A stretch of 64,000 nt of DNA. Origin: Patiriisocius sp047731265. Its GTDB lineage: Bacteria > Bacteroidota > Bacteroidia > Flavobacteriales > Flavobacteriaceae. The notes below the pieces were generated by a model, which ran no database searches, was not told the DNA's origin, and saw only the letters and a list, made by a program, of their open reading frames with translations. Position numbers and translations under genes: made by a program. Positions 42,607-52,957 of the stretch are shown piece after piece. The stretch is taken from assembly GCF_047731265.1 (NCBI RefSeq), contig NZ_CP159835.1, positions 3,472,001 to 3,536,000 on the forward strand, written 5' to 3'. Numbering within the stretch: the first letter of the stretch is position 1; each line of letters opens with the position of its first letter.

Positions 42607-43995
42607 TCACAAACCAGCAATAACTTTAATCTCACCAATAATTTTATCAGCTAACGAGTCTGCCGCTTCCTGAGAAGAAGCTTCAGTATAGATCCGGATA
42701 ATAGGTTCAGTATTAGATTTTCTTAGGTGTACCCAGTTTTCAGCAAAGTCAATTTTCACACCGTCTACCGTGTTTATTTCTTCATTTGCGTATTTAGACT
42801 CCATTCCTTTTAAGATAGCGTCCACATCAATTTGAGGGGTGAGTTGTATCTTTTTCTTGCTCATAAAATATACAGGGTATTCACTTCGCAATTCGCTTAC
42901 TTTTATTTTCCGCTCTGCTAAATAACTCAAGAATAAAGCGACACCTACAAGGCTATCTCTTCCATAGTGCAACTCTGGATAAATGATTCCTCCATTACCC
43001 TCACCTCCAATAACTGCGTTGGTATCTTTCATGGTTTGCACCACATTTACTTCCCCTACAGCACTTGCCGTATAGGTTCCTCCCAATTTTCTAGTAACAT
43101 CTCTTAAGGCGCGAGAAGATGACATATTCGAAACTGTATTCCCCGGAGTGTGTTGTAGTATATAATCTGCAATAGCAACCAAGGTATATTCCTCGCCAAA
43201 CATTTGCCCTTTTTCATCTATAAACGCAAGTCTATCCACATCTGGATCTACTACGATACCAAAATCTGCCCCTTCGTCAACTACCATTTTCATAATATCG
43301 CCCAAGTGTTCTTTCAAAGGCTCTGGGTTGTGAGGAAACTCGCCATTAGGCGTACAGTATAATTTAACAGGATGAACTCCTAATGTTTCTAAAAGCAAAG
43401 GCACGGCAATACCTCCAGTAGAATTTACACCATCCACGACCACTTTAAATTTTGCTTTTTCAATAGCGCTTTTGTTTACTAAATCAAGGTCTAAAATCTC
43501 ATCAATATGTAAATCAAAATAAGCATCATTTCTTGTTATCTTCCCAAGGTCATCTACTTCAGCAAATTGAGTTTCTGCTTTTTCAGCAATATCCAAAATC
43601 TGTTGTCCAGCTTCAGCATTTAGAAATTCTCCCTCATTGTTCAATAATTTTAAAGCATTCCACTGTTTTGGATTGTGACTCGCTGTTAAAATAATCCCAC
43701 CATCTGCGTGCTCCATTGTTACCGCCATTTCTACCGTAGGCGTTGTGCTTAAATCTAAATCCACTACATGAATTCCCATTCCTACAAGTGTGTTCATTAC
43801 CAAATTTTGTATCATAGACCCACTGATTCTTGCATCACGGCCCACCACAATTTTGTAATCCTCTTTATTGCGCTGTTGCTTTACCCAAGTACCGTAGGCT
43901 GCGGCATACATTACCGCATCTATAGGGGTTAAATTATCGCCTTGAGTACCGCCAATGGTGCCCCTAATTCCTGAAATAGATTTTATTAATGTCAT
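42607..43995 (-). CDS. glmM: Phosphoglucosamine mutase
   Basis: A 462-residue phosphohexomutase converting glucosamine-6-phosphate to glucosamine-1-phosphate for UDP-GlcNAc synthesis. Start MTLIKSISGIRGTIGGTQGD is the family N terminus; the catalytic serine loop is ILTASHNPKQWNALK (about 97), the metal loop VVDPDVDRLAFIDE, the sugar loop GGEGNGGIIYPE and the phosphate loop RKSNTEPIIRIYTEA. A -7 promoter box lies at 44042-44049, inside the longer frame to 44079, supporting the Met at 43995. Together with alternative GlmU it supplies cell-wall and LPS precursors. Confidence 0.92.
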   Translation of the reverse strand: MTLIKSISGIRGTIGGTQGDNLTPIDAVMYAAAYGTWVKQQRNKEDYKIVVGRDARISGSMIQNLVMNTLVGMGIHVVDLDLSTTPTVEMAVTMEHADGGIILTASHNPKQWNALKLLNNEGEFLNAEAGQQILDIAEKAETQFAEVDDLGKITRNDAYFDLHIDEILDLDLVNKSAIEKAKFKVVVDGVNSTGGIAVPLLLETLGVHPVKLYCTPNGEFPHNPEPLKEHLGDIMKMVVDEGADFGIVVDPDVDRLAFIDEKGQMFGEEYTLVAIADYILQHTPGNTVSNMSSSRALRDVTRKLGGTYTASAVGEVNVVQTMKDTNAVIGGEGNGGIIYPELHYGRDSLVGVALFLSYLAERKIKVSELRSEYPVYFMSKKKIQLTPQIDVDAILKGMESKYANEEINTVDGVKIDFAENWVHLRKSNTEPIIRIYTEASSQEAADSLADKIIGEIKVIAGL

Positions 43996-44041
43996 CGTTG
44001 TCTTATTTTTTAGCCGAAAAAACGCTTCGGTTTTAGTGCCG

Positions 44042-44049
44042 CAAATATA
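44042..44049 (-). promoter_or_regulatory. -7 promoter element of glmM
   Basis: TATATTTG on the minus strand, exact TAnnTTTG, 46 bases before the glmM ATG. No clear -33 TTG at the right spacing. Confidence 0.5.
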
Positions 44050-44097
44050 CCTTTTTAAAGCTACATTTATAATCGCCATTTTTTGTAAATTTACTAC

Positions 44098-44682
44098 ATG
44101 AATTATTTAGCGCATATTTATCTTTCAGGAACTTCTGACGGGGTTATCATTGGTAATTTTATAGCAGACGGAATCAAAGGAAAAAAATATAAAAAATATC
44201 CTCAGGAGATTCAAAAAGGGATTCTTCTCCACCGGAGGATTGATACTTTTACAGACAGCCATCCCATCGTTAGACAGAGCACTAAAAGACTTCACAAAAA
44301 ATACAGTCATTACAGTGGCGTAATTGTCGATATATTGTACGATCATTTTTTAGCGAAAAATTGGCAACAATACAGCGAACAACCACTTGCCGAATATGTG
44401 GCAGATTTTTATAATTTATTAGTTTCTAATTTTGAAATTCTCCCAACGAGAATACAACGAATGATGCCGTATATGATTTCCAATAATTGGCTACTTAATT
44501 ATGCAACGATTTCAGGTATTTCAAACGTTCTTGAGGGAATGAATGTTCGTACAAAAAATATTTCTAAGATGAACTTTGCCGTAATCGAATTAGAGCAATT
44601 TTATACAGAGTTTGATGCAGAATTCACTGAGTTTTTCAAAGAATTAATTGACTATTCAAAACAACTGCGAGAAACTCTTTGA
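44098..44682 (+). CDS. acpH: ACP phosphodiesterase (AcpH-like)
   Basis: A 194-residue protein of the DUF479/AcpH family, which hydrolyses the phosphopantetheine arm from acyl carrier protein. MNYLAHIYLSGTSDGVIIGN FIADGIKGKKYKKYP, GILLHRRIDTFTDSHPIVRQ and YSGVIVDILYDHFLAKNW match closely, including the conserved His and Asp residues of the HD-like metal site. It diverges from glmM, 100 bases away. Confidence 0.88.
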   Translation: MNYLAHIYLSGTSDGVIIGNFIADGIKGKKYKKYPQEIQKGILLHRRIDTFTDSHPIVRQSTKRLHKKYSHYSGVIVDILYDHFLAKNWQQYSEQPLAEYVADFYNLLVSNFEILPTRIQRMMPYMISNNWLLNYATISGISNVLEGMNVRTKNISKMNFAVIELEQFYTEFDAEFTEFFKELIDYSKQLRETL

Positions 44683-44976
44683 AAATAAAGACGAAATTAA
44701 AATCGAAAATGAAACAACTAATTTAGGCTTCTTACCCCTGCAGCCGAAAAAATTATTAATAAAATGAAAGTATTATATACTTTGTTATGATGGAAGGTAG
44801 ACTTCATCTGAAAATTTATAATCAAAAGCTAAATATATATTCTGAAATTCAGAAGAGGGATTTTGAAACCAAACACAATAAGCCAAGATAATATCGTGAG
44901 AAATCTAACCACCAAGACACAAAGAACACAACGTTTTTCTTTACTGAAACCAAAGGATTTTTTTAACCGAAGTTCT

Positions 44977-46686
44977 ATGCAATATATCCTATTATTAGTC
45001 ATCATCCTATTAGGATTTATAAGTTGTAGAGAATCTCCCACGTCAGTAAAAATCGAAGAACAGGTTCCACAACTAGGACTTATCACAAAAAATGCCATGG
45101 TAGTTTCGGCTCGTGAAGAAGCTTCAAAGATTGGATCACAAATAATGGAACAAGGCGGTAACGCCTTTGACGCTATGGTTGCTACTGAGATGGCACTTGC
45201 TGTTTGTTTTCCTTACGCAGGCAACTTGGGCGGCGGCGGTTTTATGGTATACCGCACACAATTTGGCGAAATAGGCGCATTAGACTATCGCGAAAAAGCA
45301 CCATTAAAAGCGACCAAAACGATGTACCTCGATGAGAATGGAAACTACCTGCCAGAAAAAAGTAAAGTTGGAGGGCTCGCCGTAGGAATTCCAGGCACCG
45401 TAGCGGGAATATTTAAAGCACACGAGAAATTTGGAACGCTCCCCATTGAGACAATCTTAGAACCTGTAATCCAATTGGCTAAAAATGGTTTTAAATTAAC
45501 CAAAGCTCAAGCTATTAGATTTAACTACTACGCTCCTATTTTTAAAAAAGTAAATGGAGCCGAATCTATTTATACAAAAACAGTTTCCGAAGGAGAAATT
45601 TTCAAAAATGAAGCACTCGCAAGCACATTACAAGCTATTAGCGATAAAGGGCAAATGGCATTCTATAAAGGCGCTATTGCTGAAAAATTAGCCGCTTTTT
45701 TAAAAGAAAAAGGAAGTATCATCACTGTTAAAGATTTGGCTAGATACGAAGCAGAATGGCGCGAACCTGTGACGTTTAATTATAAAGACTTAAAAGTGAT
45801 CTCTATGTCTCCGCCATCCAGTGGTGGTATTTGTTTGGCGCAAATATTAAAAAGCATTGAACCTTTTGATTTGAAACAGTTTGGGCATAATTCAGCTAAA
45901 TACATTCAAGTATTAACAGAAGCAGAAAGAAGAGCCTACGCAGATAGAAGTTATTTTTTAGGAGATCCAGATTTTGTTGATATTCCAGTAGATAGTTTAA
46001 TTAGCGATGAATATCTCAAAAATCGAATGGATGACTTCTCCTTTGATCAAGCAACAATGTCAACAGCAATATCTCACGGAAATATCCCTGGCTATGAAAG
46101 CATGGAAACGACGCATTACTCCATTGTAGATCAATTTGGAAATGCAATTGCAGTCACCACCACATTAAACGCGGCCTTTGGATCAAAATTATATGCTAGT
46201 GAGTTGGGCTTCTTTTTGAATAACGAAATGGATGATTTTAGCGCTAAACCAGGAGAACCAAATATGTTTGGGCTCATTGGAGGGACTGCCAATGAAATTG
46301 CTCCGGCAAAAAGAATGCTTAGTTCTATGACTCCAACGCTAGTCGAAAAAGATGGGGACTTTTGGATGAGTGTTGGAACCCCTGGAGGATCTACTATTAT
46401 CACTTCGGTATTACAAACTATACTAAATGTCTACGAATTTGATATGACTATGCAAGATGCTGTCGATGCTCCACGATTTCATCATCAATGGCTGCCCGAT
46501 GTGGTTCAATTTGAACGAGAGGGGATTGATGAAAAAGTACTTCAACAATTAAAAAATAAAGGATACGCAATTGATCGTACAAATGCAATAGTACTGGGAA
46601 AAGTAGATGCCATTTTAATGCTACCAGATAGCACTATGGAAGGAGGAGCAGATAGACGTGGAGATGATACAGCAATAGGTTTCTAA
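44977..46686 (+). CDS. ggt: Gamma-glutamyltransferase, lipoprotein form
   Basis: A 569-residue Ntn-hydrolase precursor that cleaves gamma-glutamyl bonds, for example in glutathione. Start at 44977 gives a lipoprotein signal MQYILLLVIILLGFISC. Family motifs: GGNAFDAMVATEMALAVCFP, GNLGGGGFMVYR, YREKAPLKATKTMY and PPSSGGICLAQIL. The autoprocessing nucleophile is the Thr of TTHYSIVDQFGNAIAVTTTL; SSMTPTLVEKDG and GTPGGSTIITSVLQ close the site. All key residues are present, so it should mature into two subunits tethered in the periplasm. A 38-codon upstream extension to 44863 is not preferred. Confidence 0.93.
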   Translation: MQYILLLVIILLGFISCRESPTSVKIEEQVPQLGLITKNAMVVSAREEASKIGSQIMEQGGNAFDAMVATEMALAVCFPYAGNLGGGGFMVYRTQFGEIGALDYREKAPLKATKTMYLDENGNYLPEKSKVGGLAVGIPGTVAGIFKAHEKFGTLPIETILEPVIQLAKNGFKLTKAQAIRFNYYAPIFKKVNGAESIYTKTVSEGEIFKNEALASTLQAISDKGQMAFYKGAIAEKLAAFLKEKGSIITVKDLARYEAEWREPVTFNYKDLKVISMSPPSSGGICLAQILKSIEPFDLKQFGHNSAKYIQVLTEAERRAYADRSYFLGDPDFVDIPVDSLISDEYLKNRMDDFSFDQATMSTAISHGNIPGYESMETTHYSIVDQFGNAIAVTTTLNAAFGSKLYASELGFFLNNEMDDFSAKPGEPNMFGLIGGTANEIAPAKRMLSSMTPTLVEKDGDFWMSVGTPGGSTIITSVLQTILNVYEFDMTMQDAVDAPRFHHQWLPDVVQFEREGIDEKVLQQLKNKGYAIDRTNAIVLGKVDAILMLPDSTMEGGADRRGDDTAIGF

Positions 46687-46870
46687 AAAAACGTAGCTCA
46701 CCGTACTTTAACAGCTTAATATACGTTTTATCGAATAATGTTAAAAAATAAATGCCAATGTAGGATTTTTACTACATAATCAAGTATGTTTGACTTTATA
46801 TCAATTTTGGTACCATTGGCTTGAAGGTTGACCTACTGTATTACAACTCGCCTATTTGCCCCACAATCTA

Positions 46871-47884
46871 ATGACAAGAAAGAAGTTATTAAACAATCAC
46901 TACGCCCTAATACCATTGGTATTTTCAGGGCTTTTGGTCATTGCGGTCATTTTTTTACTTTGGCAACGTTTAGCAACAGAACCAACGTTTAGAGAATCAC
47001 TTCAAGAGTATAGTGGTTTATTTATTGGAATAAGTGGTTTCATTTCATTTTCAATACTAGTATACCTAATTGTTTCCGTTATTGGATCTAAGCGAGTACA
47101 ATCGGTTTCTGGAGGTCAAGCGAGTATCTTGATTCAAAAAATGAACACGGTACGCCAAATTATTGAAATCTTACTAGACAGTAAATTATGGCTTCCGGGA
47201 GTCAAAGAATATATTGATGACGAATTTGAAGGCCTAAACTTTTTTGAAGTAAAGGAGTTTTACAAAGGAAAATCAAAATTAGCTATCGAATTTCTTCAAG
47301 AAAAACCAAGCTTTAAAGATACAGAAACACTTTATTTGGAATTAAAATCACTTTTAATGATTGATCCAAAACAAAAGAAACTCCCTAAAAACCTAGTAAC
47401 ACCTACATACTTCAAAACAGAAATCTTAGAAAAATGGATTGAGCACAAATGTGGGTCCGGCCTATGGTATTACTTTGGTTATAAGTTTGGTAACTATAAA
47501 GGCTCACTAGATATTGAAGCGATTTTTGAACGACATCAAGATAAAATCATGACCTTGGCAAATAATATAGACAGTGAATTATTTGAGGAAAATAGCTTTA
47601 ACGAAAACTTCTTCTCTAAATTAGGAGAATACATTAATAAAGATTTAATCCCGCAGTTATTTCAACTTCAAAACAAGACAAGCTCTAGCGTTCCTAAAAC
47701 CATAAAGTATTTATATTTATTATTTTCTTCTTCTATTATAATAGGTGTTCTTTTACCTTTAATCACATTGTTGTTTAGTCTTAATCCAATAGCCTTAATT
47801 GTCAGTTTTGGTTTTGTAATTGGCTTGTTATTTTTCTTAGTACTTACCGCATACCCATTTTTAAATAAAATTTTAGAAGAATAA
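46871..47884 (+). CDS. Hypothetical four-helix membrane protein
   Basis: A 337-residue protein with two N-terminal membrane helices (about residues 13-32 and 45-68) and two C-terminal ones (about 278-302 and 306-330) flanking a 200-residue, charged cytoplasmic or periplasmic domain (QASILIQKMNTVRQIIEILL onward). No catalytic motif is seen and I do not recognise the family. Topology resembles some stress-related or channel-like proteins but nothing more can be said. Start at the ATG at 46871. Confidence 0.65.
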   Translation: MTRKKLLNNHYALIPLVFSGLLVIAVIFLLWQRLATEPTFRESLQEYSGLFIGISGFISFSILVYLIVSVIGSKRVQSVSGGQASILIQKMNTVRQIIEILLDSKLWLPGVKEYIDDEFEGLNFFEVKEFYKGKSKLAIEFLQEKPSFKDTETLYLELKSLLMIDPKQKKLPKNLVTPTYFKTEILEKWIEHKCGSGLWYYFGYKFGNYKGSLDIEAIFERHQDKIMTLANNIDSELFEENSFNENFFSKLGEYINKDLIPQLFQLQNKTSSSVPKTIKYLYLLFSSSIIIGVLLPLITLLFSLNPIALIVSFGFVIGLLFFLVLTAYPFLNKILEE

Positions 47885-48114
47885 AATACTTCAGGGCGAT
47901 CCCACTAGCTATTCAAATCCTAAAAATAAAATTATAAACCAGCCTGACTGTTAGGCAGGTCACAAAGCTTAATAATTAAAAGACGGAGCCTCGAGATATT
48001 AAACTCGAAAAAATATGATAAAAAAAATTTCAATGTGGGATTCTCCATCCTCAATTGTTGTATAATTAATAATATCCATTACACCTTGACAGTTAAATTT
48101 TAAAGCAGTTTAAG

Positions 48115-48122
48115 TACCTTTG
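48115..48122 (+). promoter_or_regulatory. -7 promoter element of uvrA, near-leaderless
   Basis: TACCTTTG matches TAnnTTTG and ends six bases before the ATG at 48129, so the mRNA would start at or next to the start codon. A TTGACA lies 26 bases upstream of it, longer than the usual spacing. Confidence 0.4.
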
Positions 48123-48128
48123 CAAACT

Positions 48129-50960
48129 ATGACAAAAAACAACGATGTTATTGAGGTTTTAGGCGCTCGCGTCCACAACTTAAAGAATATTGACGTAACA
48201 ATTCCACGAGACAAATTGGTAGTAATTACGGGCCTGTCGGGTAGCGGTAAATCTTCGCTCGCTTTTGATACTATTTATGCAGAAGGGCAACGTCGCTATA
48301 TAGAAACTTTTAGTGCCTATGCACGCCAGTTTTTAGGCAATCTAGAACGTCCCGATGTTGATAAAATTGACGGGCTCTCGCCAGTGATTGCTATTGAACA
48401 AAAAACCACGAGTAAAAGTCCGCGCTCCACCGTAGGAACCATTACTGAAATTTATGATTTTTTAAGATTATTCTATGCCCGTGCGAGCGACGCCTATAGC
48501 TACAATACGGGAAAGAAAATGGTGAGTTATAGCGATGAGCAAATCAAAGACTTAATTATCGAAGAATTTGATGGTAAAAAAGTGAGCATTCTTGCGCCAA
48601 TTATTCGTTCAAGAAAAGGACATTACCGCGAACTTTTTGAACAAATTGCAAAACAAGGCTTTTTAAAAGTTCGTGTAGATGGTGAAGTTTTGGATATCGT
48701 TTCAGGAATGAAAGTAGATCGCTACAAAACCCACGATATCGAAACCGTTGTGGATAGATTAAAGATTGATAGCACTATTGACAATGATAAAAGATTATCA
48801 GAAAGTATTGTGACAGCAATGTATCAAGGTGATGACGTCTTGATGGTATTAGATAATGAAACTAATAAAGCGCGTTATTTTAGCAGGTCTTTAATGTGCC
48901 CAGAAAGTGGAATAAGTTATCCTAATCCAGAACCCAATAATTTTTCTTTTAATTCTCCCAAAGGGATGTGCCCCAATTGTAAAGGACTCGGGGAATTATA
49001 TGAAGTAAACCTCAAAAAGGTGGTTCCTGATGAAAAAATCTCTATAAAAAAAGGAGCATTAGCTCCCCACGGACCTCAAAAAAGCAATTGGATTTTTAAA
49101 CAGTTAGAGCTTATAGCACATCGATTTAAGTTCAAATTGACAGATCCCTTCTCGAAAATTCCTAAAGAAGCAAAACATTTTATCTTTTACGGCGGAAGTG
49201 ACAAATTTGATGTAGAATCAAAAACTTTAGGCATTACACGAAACTATAAAATAGAATTTGAAGGCGTTGCCAACTTCTTACAAAACACCTATGATGCAGC
49301 TGAAACAACATCGCTAAAAAGGTGGGCAAAAGAATATATGGACAAAATTAAATGTCCAGAATGCGAAGGAAGCAGATTGCGTAAAGAATCATTGTTTTTT
49401 AAAGTAAATGAAAAGAACATTGCAGAATTAGCTCACATGGATGTCCTAGAGTTAGCTGCATGGTTTAGAAATTTAGAACAAAATATTTCAGAAACACAAC
49501 TAAAAATAGCTTCTGAAATTATTAAGGAAGTACGCACACGATTGCAATTTTTAGTGGATGTTGGACTCACGTATTTAGCCTTGGACCGAAGTTCAAAATC
49601 ACTTTCTGGTGGCGAAGCGCAGCGTATTAGACTGGCTACACAAATAGGCTCTCAGCTTGTTGGAGTCCTTTATATTCTTGATGAGCCTAGCATTGGCCTA
49701 CATCAACGTGATAATGAAAAACTTATTCATTCCTTGGAATCACTTCGGGATATTGGTAACTCGGTAATCGTAGTAGAGCACGATAAAGATATGATTGAGC
49801 ATGCAGACTATGTTATAGACATTGGTCCAGCTGCTGGAAAACACGGTGGTGAAATTGTTAGCATAGGAACGCCTAAAGAAATTTTAACGCATAAAACACT
49901 CACCGCAGATTATCTCACCGGAAGAAAAGAAATTGAAATTCCAAAAAAACGCCGAGAAGGTAACGGAAACTTTCTTGAGTTAACAGGAGCTACTGGAAAC
50001 AATCTCAAAAATGTTTCGGTTAAAATTCCAATGGGAATGATGATTGGAGTGACAGGTGTCTCAGGTAGTGGAAAATCTACCTTAATTAATGAAACCCTCT
50101 ACCCTATTTTAAATGCCTATGTTTATAATGGTGTAAAAGTGCCCATGCCCTATAAAAAAATTAAGGGCTTAGAGTTTCTTGATAAAGTAATTGATATCAA
50201 TCAATCCCCAATAGGCAGAACTCCGCGTTCAAACCCCGCTACGTATACGGGTGTGTTTTCAGAAATACGAAATCTTTTTGCAAAAGTGCCTGAAGCTATG
50301 ATTCGAGGATATAAACCGGGGCGTTTTAGTTTTAACGTTTCTGGAGGCAGATGCGAAACGTGCAAAGGTGGCGGACTTCGCGTTATCGAAATGAACTTTT
50401 TACCAGACGTATATGTGGAATGTGAAACCTGTCAAGGAAAAAGATTTAATCGTGAAACACTAGAAATCAGGTACAAAGGAAAATCTGTTATTGATATTTT
50501 AGAAATGACCATAGAAGAAGCGTGTGACTTTTTTGAACTCATTCCTAAGATTTTCCGTAAATTAAAGACAATACGCGACGTAGGTTTGGGTTATATTACA
50601 TTAGGACAACAGTCCACGACCCTATCTGGTGGAGAAGCACAACGCATAAAATTAGCAACTGAGCTTTCAAAGAGAGATACTGGAAACACCTTTTACATTC
50701 TCGATGAACCAACTACAGGGTTGCATTTTGAAGACATTAGAGTGTTAATGTTAGTATTACAGAAGTTAGTAAACAAAGGGAATACTGTATTAATTATTGA
50801 ACACAACCTGGACGTAATTAAAACAGTAGACTATATTATTGATATTGGTCCTGAAGGAGGAAAAAAGGGAGGCGCCATTGTTTCAAAAGGCACCCCTGAA
50901 GAAATTATAAAAAAGAATAAAGGCTACACCGCAAAGTTTTTGAAGAAAGAACTAAATTGA
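48129..50960 (+). CDS. uvrA: Excinuclease ABC subunit A
   Basis: A 943-residue UvrA, the damage-recognition ATPase of nucleotide excision repair. It has two ABC modules: Walker A GLSGSGKSSLAFDT and GVSGSGKSTLINET, signatures SLSGGEAQRIRLATQIGS and TLSGGEAQRIKLATELSK, and Walker B LYILDEPSIGLHQRD and FYILDEPTTGLHFED. Zinc modules are CPNCKGLGELYE with CPECEGSR, and CETCKGGGLR with CETCQGKRFN. The ATG at 48129 is preferred to a TTG three codons upstream. Complete and of normal length. Confidence 0.98.
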   Translation: MTKNNDVIEVLGARVHNLKNIDVTIPRDKLVVITGLSGSGKSSLAFDTIYAEGQRRYIETFSAYARQFLGNLERPDVDKIDGLSPVIAIEQKTTSKSPRSTVGTITEIYDFLRLFYARASDAYSYNTGKKMVSYSDEQIKDLIIEEFDGKKVSILAPIIRSRKGHYRELFEQIAKQGFLKVRVDGEVLDIVSGMKVDRYKTHDIETVVDRLKIDSTIDNDKRLSESIVTAMYQGDDVLMVLDNETNKARYFSRSLMCPESGISYPNPEPNNFSFNSPKGMCPNCKGLGELYEVNLKKVVPDEKISIKKGALAPHGPQKSNWIFKQLELIAHRFKFKLTDPFSKIPKEAKHFIFYGGSDKFDVESKTLGITRNYKIEFEGVANFLQNTYDAAETTSLKRWAKEYMDKIKCPECEGSRLRKESLFFKVNEKNIAELAHMDVLELAAWFRNLEQNISETQLKIASEIIKEVRTRLQFLVDVGLTYLALDRSSKSLSGGEAQRIRLATQIGSQLVGVLYILDEPSIGLHQRDNEKLIHSLESLRDIGNSVIVVEHDKDMIEHADYVIDIGPAAGKHGGEIVSIGTPKEILTHKTLTADYLTGRKEIEIPKKRREGNGNFLELTGATGNNLKNVSVKIPMGMMIGVTGVSGSGKSTLINETLYPILNAYVYNGVKVPMPYKKIKGLEFLDKVIDINQSPIGRTPRSNPATYTGVFSEIRNLFAKVPEAMIRGYKPGRFSFNVSGGRCETCKGGGLRVIEMNFLPDVYVECETCQGKRFNRETLEIRYKGKSVIDILEMTIEEACDFFELIPKIFRKLKTIRDVGLGYITLGQQSTTLSGGEAQRIKLATELSKRDTGNTFYILDEPTTGLHFEDIRVLMLVLQKLVNKGNTVLIIEHNLDVIKTVDYIIDIGPEGGKKGGAIVSKGTPEEIIKKNKGYTAKFLKKELN

Positions 50961-50996
50961 AAAAAATTAAAAGCCTAATGAAAGACTAAGAAAAAC

Positions 50997-51686
50997 ATGC
51001 GTAAAGAAGAAAACAGCAAGAACTGGAATGCAGTTAAAACAAACGACTCTTGGGCGATTTTTAAAATCATGGGGGAGTTTGTAAATGGTTATGAAAAAAT
51101 GAGCCGTATAGGGCCCTGTGTTTCTATTTTTGGTTCTGCGCGAACAAAACCAGATCATAAATACTACAAGCTCGCTGAAAGTATTGCAAAAAAAATTACT
51201 GAACACGGCTACGGTGTGATCACTGGTGGTGGGCCAGGAATTATGGAAGCCGGTAATAAGGGAGCGCATTTAGCAGGAGGTACATCCGTAGGCCTTAATA
51301 TTACCTTGCCTTTTGAGCAGCACGACAATCCATATATAGACAGTGATAAAAGCATCGATTTTGATTACTTTTTTGTTCGGAAAGTAATGTTTGTAAAATA
51401 CTCTCAGGGTTTTGTTGTAATGCCTGGAGGTTTTGGAACTTTGGATGAATTTTTTGAAGCATTCACATTAATACAAACACGCAAGATTGATAAGTTTCCA
51501 TTAATACTGGTAGGAACCAAGTTTTGGGGTGGACTCGTTCAATGGATAAAAACTACATTGCTCGAAGAAAATAATAATATTAGTCCTGGTGATTTAGATC
51601 TTATGCATGTGGTGGATACTGAAGACGAAGTACTGCACATTCTCGATAATTTTTATAATAAAACAAAACACAGTCCTAATTTCTAA
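50997..51686 (+). CDS. LOG family protein (TIGR00730, Rossmann fold)
   Basis: A 229-residue Lonely Guy family protein. VSIFGSARTKPDHKYYKLAE and the two signatures GVITGGGPGIMEAGNKGA and VMPGGFGTLDEFFEAF (PGGxGTxxE) define the nucleotide-5'-monophosphate phosphoribohydrolase fold. Family members release the base from cytokinin-like or purine/pyrimidine monophosphates; the substrate here is unproven. It follows uvrA by 36 bases. Confidence 0.9.
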   Translation: MRKEENSKNWNAVKTNDSWAIFKIMGEFVNGYEKMSRIGPCVSIFGSARTKPDHKYYKLAESIAKKITEHGYGVITGGGPGIMEAGNKGAHLAGGTSVGLNITLPFEQHDNPYIDSDKSIDFDYFFVRKVMFVKYSQGFVVMPGGFGTLDEFFEAFTLIQTRKIDKFPLILVGTKFWGGLVQWIKTTLLEENNNISPGDLDLMHVVDTEDEVLHILDNFYNKTKHSPNF

Positions 51687-51709
51687 CGAATATTAGTCTT
51701 CCTCTATCT

Positions 51710-52957
51710 ATGAAAAACTGCGCATTCATACTAGTATCTTTATTCTTAGCAACTACTTGCTTAGGGCAAAGCACTATAAAAACAATGTTCTATAACCTAC
51801 TAGAGTTTCCTGAAGCATTGCCTGGTGATCGCAGCACGATATTAAAAAACATATTGAACGAATACAATCCAGATATTTTTATGGTTTGTGAATTACAAAA
51901 TCAAGAAGGAGCAGATTTGGTTTTAGATATAGCACTTAATGATGTTGCCGAAGATTATAACGCAGCGCCATTTATTTTTAATACCTCGAGTGATGCAGAA
52001 CTAAATCAACTATTGTATTACCGCAAAGGGATGTTTACCTTAGAAGAGACTCAAGTAATACAAACTACCGTTAGAGATATTAACAGGTATCAATTAAAAG
52101 TAAGCACAACAGATCAAGAAACAGATCCTATTATTATTCAAGCATATGTTTGCCATTTAAAATCGAGTCAAGGAACCGCCAATCAAAACTTACGATTGGA
52201 CATGGTAAATCAATTTTTTGCAAATACAGAAACCTTAAACCCCAATGCCTATGTCCTTTTTGCAGGAGATTTTAATGTTTATAGAGCTACTGAACCTGCA
52301 TACGAAGCGTTGTTAGACACAAGCAATACTATCCCGATGGTAGATCCTATAGACACTCCAGGATCTTGGAACAACAACCCCGATTTTCAAGAGGTACATA
52401 CTCAAAGCACTCGCATTAGCTCTAGCGGTTTTGGTGCAGGTGCAGGCGGCGGAATGGATGATCGTTTTGATTTTATTTTAATTTCAGAAAATCTAATGAC
52501 AGAACCTAAACTAAAATATGTTCCTGATACTTATAAATCATTCGGAAATAATGGCAACTGTTATAATAACAATGTGAGTAGTGAAGATTGTATGGGTGAG
52601 TTTAGCCAAACGCTTAGAAATAGTATTTACAGCATGAGTGATCATTTACCTGTGGTAATGACCTTTGAAACTAACAAAGAAATTGTGTTGAATACACCAG
52701 ATTTTCAAACCGAAAATCCATCCATAGAAATCGAAAATACCTTGGCTCAAGAAAATTTAAACCTACGTATTATAGACCCTAACTTATATGGAACAGATTT
52801 ATTTATATACAATACACTTGGACAAAAAATAAGTTCGTACACACTAACAAGTCAACCACAACAGCAGGTAGGAATTTCGGGATTAGCAGACGGAATTTAC
52901 TATCTAAAAACCAACCAGTCTTTGTTTGAAACCTTTAAATTTATAAAGACTTTTTGA
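51710..52957 (+). CDS. Secreted endonuclease/exonuclease/phosphatase family protein with T9SS sorting domain
   Basis: A 415-residue secreted enzyme. Signal peptide MKNCAFILVSLFLATTCLGQ. The EEP fold has TMFYNLLEFPEALPGDRST, the metal-binding Glu in FMVCELQNQEGADLV, AYVCHLKSSQG, the DxN pair in LFAGDFNVYRATEP, FDFILISENLM and the closing SDHLPVVMTF. All catalytic elements are present. The last 80 residues are a T9SS type A tail (ending ETFKFIKTF). It probably acts on extracellular nucleic acid or phosphoesters. Its stop overlaps the start of the next gene. Confidence 0.9.
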   Translation: MKNCAFILVSLFLATTCLGQSTIKTMFYNLLEFPEALPGDRSTILKNILNEYNPDIFMVCELQNQEGADLVLDIALNDVAEDYNAAPFIFNTSSDAELNQLLYYRKGMFTLEETQVIQTTVRDINRYQLKVSTTDQETDPIIIQAYVCHLKSSQGTANQNLRLDMVNQFFANTETLNPNAYVLFAGDFNVYRATEPAYEALLDTSNTIPMVDPIDTPGSWNNNPDFQEVHTQSTRISSSGFGAGAGGGMDDRFDFILISENLMTEPKLKYVPDTYKSFGNNGNCYNNNVSSEDCMGEFSQTLRNSIYSMSDHLPVVMTFETNKEIVLNTPDFQTENPSIEIENTLAQENLNLRIIDPNLYGTDLFIYNTLGQKISSYTLTSQPQQQVGISGLADGIYYLKTNQSLFETFKFIKTF